A stretch of 32,528 nt of DNA, taken from the NCBI GenBank assembly GCA_024709365.1, contig JANJWV010000203.1:1-32528 (forward strand), written 5' to 3'. The stretch is from Desulfomicrobium sp. GTDB taxonomy: Bacteria > Desulfobacterota > Desulfovibrionia > Desulfovibrionales > Desulfomicrobiaceae. Of this stretch, positions 21,737 through 29,549 are shown one piece after another. Under the pieces are notes generated by a model. The model was not told where the DNA came from and searched no databases. It saw nothing but the letters and a program-made list of their open reading frames with translations. Both the position numbers and the translations under genes were made by a program. The first letter of the stretch is position 1. Every line of letters begins with the position of its first letter.

Positions 21737-21839
21737 GGGTACCTCGCGCGTGATGTCGGTATGTCGAAGAGTATGGTCAAGGGTATCGAATGCGGGCTAT
21801 CTGCACCAAAAGGGCGCAAGAGGCAAGGCGCGCGCTCCC

Positions 21840-21868
21840 TTGAAAATCGGCCCGTTCTCTCCTATGCC
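21840..21868 (+). promoter_or_regulatory. Candidate promoter upstream of the TPR gene
   Basis: TTGAAA (21840-21845), a 17-base spacer and TATGCC (21863-21868) lie 36 bases before the ATG. The -35 and spacing are good, and the -10 is moderate. It could drive the TPR-dprA run. Confidence 0.4.
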
Positions 21869-21903
21869 TCGGGCGTAAACACGGGGGATATGGTGGCGAA
21901 GCC

Positions 21904-22773
21904 ATGAAAACAGTGCTGGCCTTCGGGGCCGGAGTGCTTGTCGGCGTCCTGATCGCGTTCGCCGCCGGCATGTACGTGCATCCGGGCCAACCCGGCCGGG
22001 CTGCTGCGGAAAAGGCCCTTGCCGGTCTTTTTGCCGTCATGCGGGCCGTACCGGCGCGGATGTCCGCCGCCCTGGACGCAGTCACCGCCCCCAAACCGGT
22101 CGTCCTGCGCCGCCCCGTCGCGCGCGTGCTGCGCATGACGCGCACCGGAGTCGTCCTGGTCCACACCATCCTGCCCGACGAAACGAATGCGGCCGTAAGG
22201 CCGATCCCCGACGAACGACGGCAAACGGCTTCCCTGCCGGCCCCTGAAGCCGCGCCCGCGGCAGGTCCCGAAACCCCGCGCGGTCCGGAACCGGCGCCGT
22301 CCCCTGCGACGCCGGCGTCCCGAGCCGAAGGGGGCACGCCACCGAAGGCGGCCGTCAAGGCCGGTCCCGAGAGCGTGTACGCCCAGGCGCTCAAGGCCTA
22401 CGAAGCGGGCCGGCACAAGGAGGCCAGGCAGCGTTTCGCCGCCTTCCTGCAGGCTTTCCCCGGCCATGCCCTGGCGCCCAACGCCCTCTACTGGACGGGC
22501 GAGACATGGTACGACCAGGGCCGCTACGACCTGGCCACGCAGGCCTTCGCCCGCGTTCTGAACGAACATCCCCGCCACGCCAAGAGCCCGGATGCCCTGC
22601 TGAAGATGGCCTACGCGGCCATGCGCCAGGGACGCCGCGACGCGGCCAGGGCGTATCTGGACCAGCTCGATGCGCGCTATCCCGATTCCGGCGCGTCCCG
22701 GCTGGGTCGGCAGGCGCGGGGCAGGCTGCAGGGCAGAAGCGACGACGGCACCATGGTGGCGGCCCGTGGATGA
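21904..22773 (+). CDS. Membrane-anchored tetratricopeptide (CpoB/YbgF-like) protein
   Basis: The 289-residue protein has an N-terminal membrane anchor or uncleaved signal (VLAFGAGVLVGVLIAFAAGMYV), a Pro/Ala-rich linker of about 100 residues, and a C-terminal TPR domain. The repeats read YAQALKAYEAGRHKEARQRFAAFLQAFPGHALAPNALYWTGETWYDQGRYDLATQAFARVLNEHPRHAKSPDALLKMAYA. This is the YbgF/CpoB-type module, which in other bacteria coordinates cell-wall synthesis with outer-membrane constriction; here it is not next to tol-pal genes. A second, unrelated CpoB-like lipoprotein is encoded at 29550. The ATG lies about 6 bases after GGCGA. The stop overlaps the GTG start of dprA. Confidence 0.8.
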   Translation: MKTVLAFGAGVLVGVLIAFAAGMYVHPGQPGRAAAEKALAGLFAVMRAVPARMSAALDAVTAPKPVVLRRPVARVLRMTRTGVVLVHTILPDETNAAVRPIPDERRQTASLPAPEAAPAAGPETPRGPEPAPSPATPASRAEGGTPPKAAVKAGPESVYAQALKAYEAGRHKEARQRFAAFLQAFPGHALAPNALYWTGETWYDQGRYDLATQAFARVLNEHPRHAKSPDALLKMAYAAMRQGRRDAARAYLDQLDARYPDSGASRLGRQARGRLQGRSDDGTMVAARG

Positions 22774-23893
22774 GTTCGCCGCCAGTCTGGCCCTGCGTCA
22801 CACCCGCGGCCTTGGGCCGCGGACCTGGAAGCGCCTGCTGGACGCCTTCGGCGGCGCCGCGGCCGCTGCCGACCAGTGGGTCTCCTGGGCCGGGCGAGGG
22901 CTGACGACGGCCCGCGTCCAGGAGGAGTTCGGGCGGGGCGGCTGGCGGGAGAAAGCCCTGGCCGAGGAGCGCAGGGCCCGGGAACTCGGCCTGTCCGTCG
23001 TGTTTTACCGCGACCCGGCCTGGCCCGACCTGCTGCGTGAGATACCGGACCCGCCTCTTTTCCTGTACCATCTCGGCGACCTGAGCCTGCTGGCGCGGCC
23101 CTGCGTGGCCGTGGTCGGCTCCCGCGCGGCCTCCCGCTACGGCCTGGGCATGGCCGAGACCATGGCCGCCTCCCTGAGCCGCGCCGGGCTCTGCGTGGTT
23201 TCGGGCTTCGCCCACGGCATCGACCGCGCCGCCCACGTCGGGGCCCTCGGCGGCGTGGGCGGGACCATCGCCGTACTGGGCACGGGCCCGGACCTGGTCT
23301 ACCCCGCGTCCAACCGCGACCTCTGGGACCGCGTCGCCGCCGAGGGCCTCATCGTCAGCGAATTCGCGCCGGGCACGCGGCCCGACGGCATGAATTTTCC
23401 CCACCGCAACCGCATCGTCAGCGGCCTTTCCCTGGGCGTCCTCGTGGTCGAGGGGGCCCTGGGCAGCGGCAGCCTCATCACGGCCGAACTGGCCCTGGCC
23501 CAGAACCGCGACGTCTTCGCCCTGCCCGGTCCGGCCAATCTCAAGACCTACCAGGGCAGTCACCAGCTCATCCGGCAGGGGGCCTGCCTGGTGCAGAGCG
23601 GCGAGGACGTCCTGCGGGAACTGCAGCCGCGCCTGCGCGGTCTCTCCTTGCCTGACGCCTCCGACTCCTTATCTGCTGAACACGCTGCGCCGGGGATCGA
23701 ACGTCCCGAACCGGACGACCCCGAACACAGGGTGGTGCACCGCCTGCTCCGTGGCGTCGACCCGCAGCACATAGACGCCCTGACCCGCGGCACGGGCTGG
23801 CCTGCGGACAAGGTCAGCGCCACGCTCCTCTTCATGGAATTGCAAGGCCTTGTGAAGCAGCTGCCGGGGATGTACTATGCCCTTGCAACCTGA
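22766..23893 (+). CDS. dprA: DNA-processing protein DprA
   Basis: The 375-residue protein loads RecA on incoming single-stranded DNA during transformation. It has an N-terminal SAM/HhH-like part (LALRHTRGLGPRTWKRLLDAFG). The Rossmann DprA core follows, with VAVVGSRAASRYG, VVSGFAHGIDRAAHVGAL, IAVLGTGPDLVYP, HRNRIVSGLSLGVLVVEGALGSGSLITAELALAQNRDVFALPGP and GSHQLIRQGA. A C-terminal winged helix (HRLLRGVDPQHIDALTRGTG) completes the protein. The first residues of the 407-residue track ORF are a shadow; the GTG at 22766 overlapping the TPR stop is the best start, giving the normal length. Confidence 0.93.
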   Translation: MDEFAASLALRHTRGLGPRTWKRLLDAFGGAAAAADQWVSWAGRGLTTARVQEEFGRGGWREKALAEERRARELGLSVVFYRDPAWPDLLREIPDPPLFLYHLGDLSLLARPCVAVVGSRAASRYGLGMAETMAASLSRAGLCVVSGFAHGIDRAAHVGALGGVGGTIAVLGTGPDLVYPASNRDLWDRVAAEGLIVSEFAPGTRPDGMNFPHRNRIVSGLSLGVLVVEGALGSGSLITAELALAQNRDVFALPGPANLKTYQGSHQLIRQGACLVQSGEDVLRELQPRLRGLSLPDASDSLSAEHAAPGIERPEPDDPEHRVVHRLLRGVDPQHIDALTRGTGWPADKVSATLLFMELQGLVKQLPGMYYALAT

Positions 23894-23914
23894 ATGAAGG
23901 CATCGGAGAAACGC

Positions 23915-24265
23915 ATGCAAAAGATACCCCTGCAACTGGCGAAGCCCGACATGGTCCTGGCCAAGCCCGTGGCCCGCGACAACGGCATGGTCCTCGTGGC
24001 GGCCGGGACGAAACTGACGGAATCCCTTATTTCCAAACTGGGCAACATGGGGGTGGAGGAGGTGGCCGTGCAGGGCGACGCCCTTGGGATGGGCGAAGGC
24101 TGCGGAGCCGAGGCCCTGGCCAAGAAGCAGGAGCGGCTGGAGCACCTTTTCCGCAACTACAAGGAAGACAAATACATGCAGCGCGTGAAAGGGCTCATTT
24201 CCGACTACTATGCGCGCAAGTGCGCCCTGGCCGCGGCCCAGGCTGCCCAGGGGGGAGGTGAATGA
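23915..24265 (+). CDS. Small conserved protein, partner of HDOD gene
   Basis: The 116-residue protein starts with LAKPDMVLAKPVARDNGMVLVAAGTKLTESLISKLGNMGVEEVAV. This is a small beta-rich module that recurs next to or fused with HD-GYP and HDOD regulatory domains. Its helical second half has a dense charged stretch, KKQERLEHLFRNYKEDKYMQRV. No catalytic motif is seen. I chose the ATG at 23915, with GGAG six bases upstream; the track ATG at 23894 overlaps the dprA stop and is less likely. The stop overlaps the HDOD start by four bases (ATGA), so the two proteins probably act together in signalling. Confidence 0.75.
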   Translation: MQKIPLQLAKPDMVLAKPVARDNGMVLVAAGTKLTESLISKLGNMGVEEVAVQGDALGMGEGCGAEALAKKQERLEHLFRNYKEDKYMQRVKGLISDYYARKCALAAAQAAQGGGE

Positions 24266-25089
24266 TGGACGAAGATCTGCGCACGAAGCAAAAGGGCGAG
24301 ATCCTGGCCGTCAAGGACCTGCCCACCCTGCCCGGTGTTCTGGAGGAGGTCGCCGTCCTCGTGCAGGACCCCAACACCTCCACGGACCAGATCAGCAAGG
24401 CCATCTCCAAGGACCAGGTCCTGTCGGCCAAGGTCCTGAAGATGGTCAACTCGCCCATCTACGGCTTCCCCGGGCGCATCGGCTCCATCCAGCACGCCCT
24501 GGTGCTCCTCGGCTTCAACGTCATCAAGGGCATCATCATCTCCACCTCCGTGTTCGACGTCATGAACGAGAACATGAAGGGCCTGTGGGAGCACAGCCTG
24601 GGCTGCGCCCTGGCCAGTTCCGCCATCGCCCGGGCCATCGGCTGCAAGGACCCGGAGGAGTACGCCGTGGCCGGCCTGCTGCACGACATCGGCAAGGTCG
24701 TGGCCGCCGTGCAGCTGCCGGACAGCCGCGCGGCCATCGACGCCCTGGTCCGCGAGAAGGACCTGCCCTACCGCAAGGCCGAGGCCGAGGTCCTGGGCTT
24801 CGCCCACGACCGCATCAACCTCTGGCTCTGCACCTACTGGAATCTCCCGCCCAACCTGAAGGAAGGGCTGTCCTACCACCACCGGCCCATGTCGGCCTCC
24901 CTCTACCCGAAGGTGGCGCAGGTCGTGCACGTCGCCGACTTCCTGGCCCGTCTCTACGGCGTGGGCAACGGAGGCGACGACCAGGTCAGCGTCCTGGACG
25001 AGGGGGTGCTGGAGGCCCTGGAGATCACCCCCGAGGTGCTGTACCGGATCATGGACGATCTGGAGCGCGACTTCATGGACCTGATCTAG
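24262..25089 (+). CDS. HDOD domain protein
   Basis: The 275-residue protein is a single HDOD domain: DLPTLPGVLEEVAVLVQDPN near residue 18, AISKDQVLSAKVLKMVNSPIYGFPGRIGSIQHALVLLGFNVIKGIIISTSVFD (48-100) and VAGLLHDIGKVVAAV (near 135). HDOD proteins lack reliable phosphodiesterase activity and act as scaffolds in signalling, motility or DNA-damage response. Here the sequence LLHDIGKV retains HD residues. Coupled upstream to the small conserved gene, with the receiver-GGDEF gene 10 bases downstream. Confidence 0.9.
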   Translation: MMDEDLRTKQKGEILAVKDLPTLPGVLEEVAVLVQDPNTSTDQISKAISKDQVLSAKVLKMVNSPIYGFPGRIGSIQHALVLLGFNVIKGIIISTSVFDVMNENMKGLWEHSLGCALASSAIARAIGCKDPEEYAVAGLLHDIGKVVAAVQLPDSRAAIDALVREKDLPYRKAEAEVLGFAHDRINLWLCTYWNLPPNLKEGLSYHHRPMSASLYPKVAQVVHVADFLARLYGVGNGGDDQVSVLDEGVLEALEITPEVLYRIMDDLERDFMDLI

Positions 25090-25099
25090 GGGGGCGGGC

Positions 25100-26038
25100 G
25101 TGAAGGACGGCAAGCATTTCTTCCTGGTCACGGCCGACCCGAAGCTCGAAGGGGGGCTGCGGGCCCTGTGGCCCGAGGACGAGGTCAAGTGGACCTGTTT
25201 CGGCCGGGGAACGTCGGCCCTGGAGTTCCTCTTTTCGGAGCCCCCGGACCTGCTGGTCGTGGACGAGCGGCTGCCCGACCTGGCCGGGGCCGATCTGGTC
25301 CGGCTCATCAAGGGTGAGAACGTCTACCGCCAGCTGCCCGTGGTCCTCTGCCTGGCGGGCGAGGACGTGGCCGAAACCCTGGATTTCAGCACCCTCGAGA
25401 TCGACGATTTCCTGATCAAACCCATTTCGCCGGCCACGGCCAAGGCCCGCCTCGTGCTGGCCTACCACCGCTCCACCCGCGAGCTCGACGCCAGCCCGCT
25501 GACCAAGCTGCCGGGCAACACGTCCATCATCCACAGGATCCAGGATCTCATCGACCGGCAGGAGGACTTCGCCCTGGCCTACATCGACCTGGACCACTTC
25601 AAGTCCTTCAACGACAAGTACGGCTTTTCGCGCGGGGACGAGGTGCTGCTCATGACGGCCCGGGTCATCGTCAATTCCATCCGGGGCTTCATGGGCGCGA
25701 ACACTTTCGTCGGGCACGTGGGCGGCGACGACTTCGTCTTCATCGTGCCGCCCGACAAGGCCGAGAGCGCCTGCCGGCAGGTCATCGACAACTTCGACTC
25801 CATCGTGCCCCACTTCTACGACCAGGAGGACCGCGCCCGCGGGGCCATTCACTCCCTGGACCGGCGGGGCAACGAGCAGGTCTTTCCCATCATGGCCATC
25901 TCCATCGCCGTGGTCTTCAACCGCGGCGGCCGCCTGAAGCATTTCGGCGAGGCGTCCCAGATCGCCATGAACCTGAAGAAGGAAGCCAAGAAAAATCCGG
26001 GGAGCTGCTATGTCATGGACAAGCGGTCCGGCTCCTGA
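25100..26038 (+). CDS. Receiver-GGDEF protein with GGDDF active-site variant
   Basis: The 312-residue protein has an N-terminal response-regulator receiver (Asp55 in VVDERLPD, Lys107 in FLIKPIS). A GGDEF domain follows: PLTKLPGN (133-140), YIDLDHFKSFNDKYGFSRGDEVLL (161-184) and VGGDDFVFIVP. The metal-binding Asp and the GTP-contacting Asn and Asp of the first motif are intact, but the signature is GGDDF instead of GGDEF, and no RxxD inhibitory site precedes it. It also has an insert with YDQEDRARGAIHSLDRRGNEQ. It may be a weak or specialised cyclase, or a c-di-GMP/GTP-binding regulator. Start is GTG at 25100 after GGGCGGGC. The recombinase gene overlaps its 3' end. Confidence 0.85.
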   Translation: MKDGKHFFLVTADPKLEGGLRALWPEDEVKWTCFGRGTSALEFLFSEPPDLLVVDERLPDLAGADLVRLIKGENVYRQLPVVLCLAGEDVAETLDFSTLEIDDFLIKPISPATAKARLVLAYHRSTRELDASPLTKLPGNTSIIHRIQDLIDRQEDFALAYIDLDHFKSFNDKYGFSRGDEVLLMTARVIVNSIRGFMGANTFVGHVGGDDFVFIVPPDKAESACRQVIDNFDSIVPHFYDQEDRARGAIHSLDRRGNEQVFPIMAISIAVVFNRGGRLKHFGEASQIAMNLKKEAKKNPGSCYVMDKRSGS

Positions 26039-26948
26039 CCCCGTCGCCCTGTTCCTGCTGTACCTCGACGCCCAGCGCGGCTACTCCCCGGCCACCGTGG
26101 CGGCCTACGGCACGGACCTGGAGGGCGTGCACGTCTTTCTGCAGCGGCGGGACAAGGGCCTGCACGACCCGGCGGCCGTGACCAAGAACGACGTCACGGC
26201 CTTCCTCGCCGACCTGCACCGCAAAAGCCTGGCCAAGTCGAGCGTCTGCCGCAAGCTCTCGGCCCTGCGCGCCTTCTACCGCTTCCTGCGCCAGCGCAAG
26301 CTCGTGGCCGAGGACCCGTGCGCGTCCCTGTCCAACCCCAAGCTGCCCAAGCTCCACCCCAAGGTCCTGAACGTCGATCAGGCCGTCCATCTGGTCGAGT
26401 CCGACGTCGCGCCGGACCCCGAAGGCCTGCGCGACCTGGCGCTGCTCGAGGTGCTGTACGGTTCGGGACTGCGCGTCAGCGAGGCACTGGGGCTCGATTT
26501 CGGGGATGTCGATCTGGATCAGCGGTTGCTGCGGGTGCTGGGCAAGGGCAGGAAGGAGCGGGTCGTGCCCCTGACGGGACCGGCCGTGGAGCGCCTGAGG
26601 CGCTATATCGAGCAGAGGGGGGCCTTCGGCCCTGCGCCGCGGGAACAGGCCATCTTTTTGGGAAAGCGGGGGGGCAGGCTGACGCGCAAGCAGGCCGACC
26701 GCATCGTCAAGGCCATGGCGGTGGCAAGCGGCGTTCCGTCCTCCATCAGTCCCCACACCCTGCGCCACAGCTTCGCCACGCACATGCTGCAGGCCGGCGC
26801 TGACCTCCGAAGCGTGCAGGAGCTGCTGGGGCACTCGCGCATCTCGACCACCCAGCGCTACACCCACCTTGACCTGGCGCAGATCATGCGCGTCTACGAC
26901 GCGGCCCATCCCCTGGCGGGAAAGACGGCCGAATCCGAAGAATCCTGA
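26010..26948 (+). CDS. XerC/XerD-family tyrosine recombinase
   Basis: The 312-residue protein has a SAM-like N-terminal core-binding domain (PVALFLLYLDAQRGYSPATVAAYGTDL) and a catalytic domain. All active-site residues are present: Arg155 (SGLRVSEAL), Lys179 (LGKGRKERVVPL), His249-Leu-Arg... with Arg252 (HTLRHSFATHML), His275 (LGHSRISTTQRYTH) and the nucleophile Tyr284. Length and motifs fit XerD-like recombinases that resolve chromosome dimers; whether it is the housekeeping enzyme or an alternative paralogue is not decided. Its start overlaps the GGDEF gene by 29 bases. It ends the plus-strand run. Confidence 0.9.
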   Translation: MSWTSGPAPDPVALFLLYLDAQRGYSPATVAAYGTDLEGVHVFLQRRDKGLHDPAAVTKNDVTAFLADLHRKSLAKSSVCRKLSALRAFYRFLRQRKLVAEDPCASLSNPKLPKLHPKVLNVDQAVHLVESDVAPDPEGLRDLALLEVLYGSGLRVSEALGLDFGDVDLDQRLLRVLGKGRKERVVPLTGPAVERLRRYIEQRGAFGPAPREQAIFLGKRGGRLTRKQADRIVKAMAVASGVPSSISPHTLRHSFATHMLQAGADLRSVQELLGHSRISTTQRYTHLDLAQIMRVYDAAHPLAGKTAESEES

Positions 26949-26973
26949 AAGAGCCCGGGCGGCCCCCGCAGCG

Positions 26974-27438
26974 TCAGCGCCGGTGTTCGGCGATGATTTC
27001 CCGGGCCATTTCGGCCGCCCTGCCGGTGAAGTTCCGGCAGCGCGCCATGAACCCGCGCTCGCGGAACATGACCTGGCCCTCGGGGGTTCCGAGGTTGCAC
27101 CCGTCGAGGAGCGTCCGGCAGTCGCGGCTGCCGAACTCGCCTTCGAACTTTTCGATGAGCTGCCCTGCGGCCGCATAGACCGCATCCATGGCGTCCTTTT
27201 CCGACCTGCGCCCCAGCACCGCGCCCACGGCCATGAGGGCCCCGCTCAGGGCACCGCACGGGCCGCAGGTCCGGGCCTGGCCGCTGCAGAAGGCCGAGGC
27301 CACGGCGGGCAGGAGCGGAGAATCGAGCCCTTCGGCCCTGGTCACGGCCAGCAAGACGCTTTCCGCGCAGTAGAAGCCCGAGGACCAGAGGTTCTCGGCG
27401 GATTGCCGCACGTCGTCGCGCGAAGTTTCTGCCATCAT
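26974..27438 (-). CDS. C_GCAxxG_C_C family redox protein
   Basis: The 154-residue Cys-rich protein has YCAESVLLAVTRAEG near residue 25, FCSGQARTCGPCGALSGALMAVG (near 48-70) and a third Cys group, SRDCRTLLDGCNLGTPEG (near 105), plus RCRNFTGRAAEMA. The Cys pattern and GALSGALMAVG are hallmarks of the C_GCAxxG_C_C family, thought to bind metal or to be electron-transfer proteins in anaerobes. Two successive ATGs (27438, 27435) are possible starts; the second is better spaced from GGGGA. The track's longer version overlaps the upstream small gene. It lies 10 bases after that gene's stop. Confidence 0.85.
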   Translation of the reverse strand: MMAETSRDDVRQSAENLWSSGFYCAESVLLAVTRAEGLDSPLLPAVASAFCSGQARTCGPCGALSGALMAVGAVLGRRSEKDAMDAVYAAAGQLIEKFEGEFGSRDCRTLLDGCNLGTPEGQVMFRERGFMARCRNFTGRAAEMAREIIAEHRR

Positions 27439-27448
27439 GTTTCCCCGG

Positions 27449-27736
27449 CTACTGCATCTGGTCGGCCCCGGCCAGGGGCACGGCCAGGTCATTGGACAGG
27501 ACCCACAGGGCCAGCAGGTGGCGCAGGGTCAGGTCGGCCTGGGCCATGGAGTCGCGGCCCGCATCCTGGCTCGCCATCTCCTGGATGGCCATCATGTATT
27601 CCCGGGCCAGGGTGAAGTCGGCGCAGATCTCGCGCACGAAGTCCTCGTAGGTGTCGGGGTCCTGCTGGAAGAGCTGGTCCAGGACGCTCATGGTTCTGGT
27701 CAGGCTGAAGAGGGTGATGTCGCTCATCTGGGGCAT
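27449..27736 (-). CDS. Small hypothetical helical protein
   Basis: The 95-residue soluble protein, MPQMSDITLFSLTRTMSVLDQLFQ..., is rich in Asp, Gln, Ala and Leu. It is almost certainly all-helical, with no cysteine and no membrane segment. I do not recognise the family. I chose the ATG at 27736, supported by GGAG seven bases upstream; the track start at 27772 lies within the preceding terminator. It follows the cheZ operon terminator and precedes the C_GCAxxG gene by ten bases, so the two probably form their own small transcription unit. Confidence 0.65.
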   Translation of the reverse strand: MPQMSDITLFSLTRTMSVLDQLFQQDPDTYEDFVREICADFTLAREYMMAIQEMASQDAGRDSMAQADLTLRHLLALWVLSNDLAVPLAGADQMQ

Positions 27737-27754
27737 GGTGCTTCTCCGTGAAAA

Positions 27755-27787
27755 GAGCCGGCCGCGGGGCATGTCCGCGGCCGGCTC
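27755..27787 (-). terminator. Strong hairpin terminator downstream of cheZ
   Basis: GAGCCGGCCGCGG-N7-CCGCGGCCGGCTC is a 13-bp perfect stem. On the minus strand it is followed by TTTTCA. It sits 22 bases after the cheZ stop and should end the long ileS-to-cheZ transcript. Confidence 0.85.
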
Positions 27788-27809
27788 GCTGGTGTTTGAA
27801 ATATGGCGG

Positions 27810-28538
27810 CTACAGGCCGAGCTGGCTCAGGAGGTCGTCCACGTCGGTCTGGGACGCCCCGGCCTGGGGGCCTTTGAGATCCGTGGCCCGCGCCTTGGAG
27901 GTCTGACGGATCTCCTCGACGCTGCGTTCCGGGTTCTCTTCCATGGCCTTCATGGACAGTCCCGTGGCCATGTAGAGTTCGAAGACCACCTTCTCGATCT
28001 GCTGCAGGGCGGCGACGATGCGCTTGATGCGCTGGCCCGTCAGATCCTGGAAGCTCAGGGTGGTCATGATCTCCATCAGGTCCTCGCCCAGGGCCTGCTG
28101 GCCTGCGCGCAGCTCCGCGATCTCGGGCGAGGCGTCCCGGGCCGCAAGGGAATCCAGGAGCGCCGCGGATCGTTCGGTCTGGTCCAGGTGCTTCTCGACC
28201 AGGGTCATGATGCTCTCGGTGGCCTTTTCCGTGGTCTGCAGGATGGCCCCGAGCTGGGTCGAGGCCTCGGAGAACATCTCGTCGGCCACGGGCGCCGGCG
28301 TCTCCACGGGCTGCGCCGCCCCCTTGGGCGGGGCGGCGCTGATTTCCTTGTAGATGGACTTGAGGCCGTCCTGCAGGTCCTTGCTGATGGCGCGGTAGAA
28401 TTCGCCTTCGGTCAGGGCCATGGTCAGGGCACGGTTGATCTCTTCCGAAAGCGCCGCGGAGATGACGTCCCGGATGGTGCTCTCGGCCCGTTCCGTGATT
28501 CTGTTCAGCAGTTCCTGGCTCAGCTGTTCCTTGTGCAT
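27810..28538 (-). CDS. cheZ: Chemotaxis protein CheZ-like phosphatase
   Basis: The 242-residue helical protein is a CheZ: MTTLSFQDLTGQRIKRIVAALQQIEKVVFELY (about residues 150-190) is the catalytic helical bundle, with the Asp-x-x-x-Gln pair that drives CheY-P dephosphorylation. The C-terminus DVDDLLSQLGL is the CheY-binding peptide. It removes the signal that switches the flagellar motor. The ATG lies 11 bases after the PilZ stop, with GGAGGC spaced six bases. It is the last gene of the operon, closed by a strong terminator. Confidence 0.92.
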   Translation of the reverse strand: MHKEQLSQELLNRITERAESTIRDVISAALSEEINRALTMALTEGEFYRAISKDLQDGLKSIYKEISAAPPKGAAQPVETPAPVADEMFSEASTQLGAILQTTEKATESIMTLVEKHLDQTERSAALLDSLAARDASPEIAELRAGQQALGEDLMEIMTTLSFQDLTGQRIKRIVAALQQIEKVVFELYMATGLSMKAMEENPERSVEEIRQTSKARATDLKGPQAGASQTDVDDLLSQLGL

Positions 28539-28549
28539 CGGGCCTCCGC

Positions 28550-29083
28550 TCAGGATGAGGGGGAGAGGTGCCTCTCCCGCAGTTGTTCGCGCTGCCGGTC
28601 GACCACGAACTGCACGATCTTCTCGCGTTCGGATTCGCGCATCTCCCTGAACTCGAGGGCCCAGACCTTGTGCCCCCGGTGCTCCTCCTCGCGGATGAGC
28701 ACCCCGGTGGTGCCCGCCAGGCTCTGGGGCTGGCTGCCCAGGGCGACGACCACCTCCACGGCCTGGCCCAGCCGGAACTCGCGGTCCGCGCTGAAGCGCA
28801 ACCCGGCGCCGCTGATGTCGTGGATGAGTACGGTTGCGGGGAAATCCTCCTGCAGGGACTGCTGGGTCAGGAGCGCGAGGATGGAGTTCAGCTTCTCGTT
28901 CATGCTCCGCAGGTACTGGACCAGCCCGTCGGGCAGGGCGTCCTGGGCTGCTTCCGAGAGCTGCGGCCCGGTAGCGGCCGGCGAGGCGTTGAAGAGGGGC
29001 ATCAGGTTGCCGTCGGGCAGGACCCGCAGATAGCCCTTAAGAGCCGTGTCGATGCGTGCAAAGGTGCGCTCCGCGACGCTCAT
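28550..29083 (-). CDS. PilZ domain protein
   Basis: The 177-residue protein has an N-terminal helical part (ERTFARIDTALKGYLRVLPDG) and a PilZ-like C-terminal domain with ATVLIHDISGAGLRFSADREFRLGQAVEVVVAL, the (D/N)xSxxG motif that binds c-di-GMP. The RxxxR switch would have to be formed by the N-terminal part (FARIDTALKGYLR), so the protein is not a textbook YcgR. It probably couples c-di-GMP to motility, consistent with cheZ directly downstream. GGAG lies seven bases before the ATG, and the gene starts 10 bases after the NIL-ferredoxin stop. Confidence 0.85.
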   Translation of the reverse strand: MSVAERTFARIDTALKGYLRVLPDGNLMPLFNASPAATGPQLSEAAQDALPDGLVQYLRSMNEKLNSILALLTQQSLQEDFPATVLIHDISGAGLRFSADREFRLGQAVEVVVALGSQPQSLAGTTGVLIREEEHRGHKVWALEFREMRESEREKIVQFVVDRQREQLRERHLSPSS

Positions 29084-29093
29084 GTTCCCTCCG

Positions 29094-29528
29094 TCACCAG
29101 GCGTTGGTGTCGACTTCCATGACCATGGCGTGCACGGGGCAGACGGTGACGCACATGTTGCAGGCCGTGCACTTCTCCTGGTCGAAATCGACCTTCCTGG
29201 TCTCGTGGTTGAGGTGCAGGGCCTTGGACGGGCACAGGGCCGTGCACAGGCCGCAGTGCATGCACAACTCCTCGCTGCGCGAGATCTCGTGGGCCACGGG
29301 GGTGACCTTGATGCCCTGTTCCTGCAGGTAGGTCACGCCCTGGCGGTAGTGTTCCGTGGTGCCCGAGAGCTCCAGGATCATGTGCCCCTCGCGGCGCGGG
29401 TTGATGTTGGCCTGCAGGATGTTGAAGGTCAGGTCAAAGAGCTTGGCCAGGTTGTACATCATGGGCTGGCCCGACGATTCCGGAGGGAAGCGCAGGCTGA
29501 CGATGCGGCTGTATTCGTGGGTGGTCAT
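29094..29528 (-). CDS. NIL domain protein with 2[4Fe-4S] ferredoxin
   Basis: The 144-residue protein joins an N-terminal NIL domain (RIVSLRFPPESSGQPMMYNLAKLFDLTFNILQANINPRREGHMILELSG), a small ligand-binding fold known from methionine-uptake ATPases, to two 4Fe-4S clusters, CMHCGLCTALCP (near residue 89) and CTACNMCVTVCP (near 119). The combination is typical of anaerobes and methanogens; its role in sulfur or methionine metabolism is suggested only by related genes. No membrane anchor is seen. It is placed in a tight run with the CpoB-like lipoprotein (21-base gap) and the PilZ gene. Confidence 0.9.
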   Translation of the reverse strand: MTTHEYSRIVSLRFPPESSGQPMMYNLAKLFDLTFNILQANINPRREGHMILELSGTTEHYRQGVTYLQEQGIKVTPVAHEISRSEELCMHCGLCTALCPSKALHLNHETRKVDFDQEKCTACNMCVTVCPVHAMVMEVDTNAW

Positions 29529-29549
29529 GTGTTGTCCTGCCGTCGGCGG

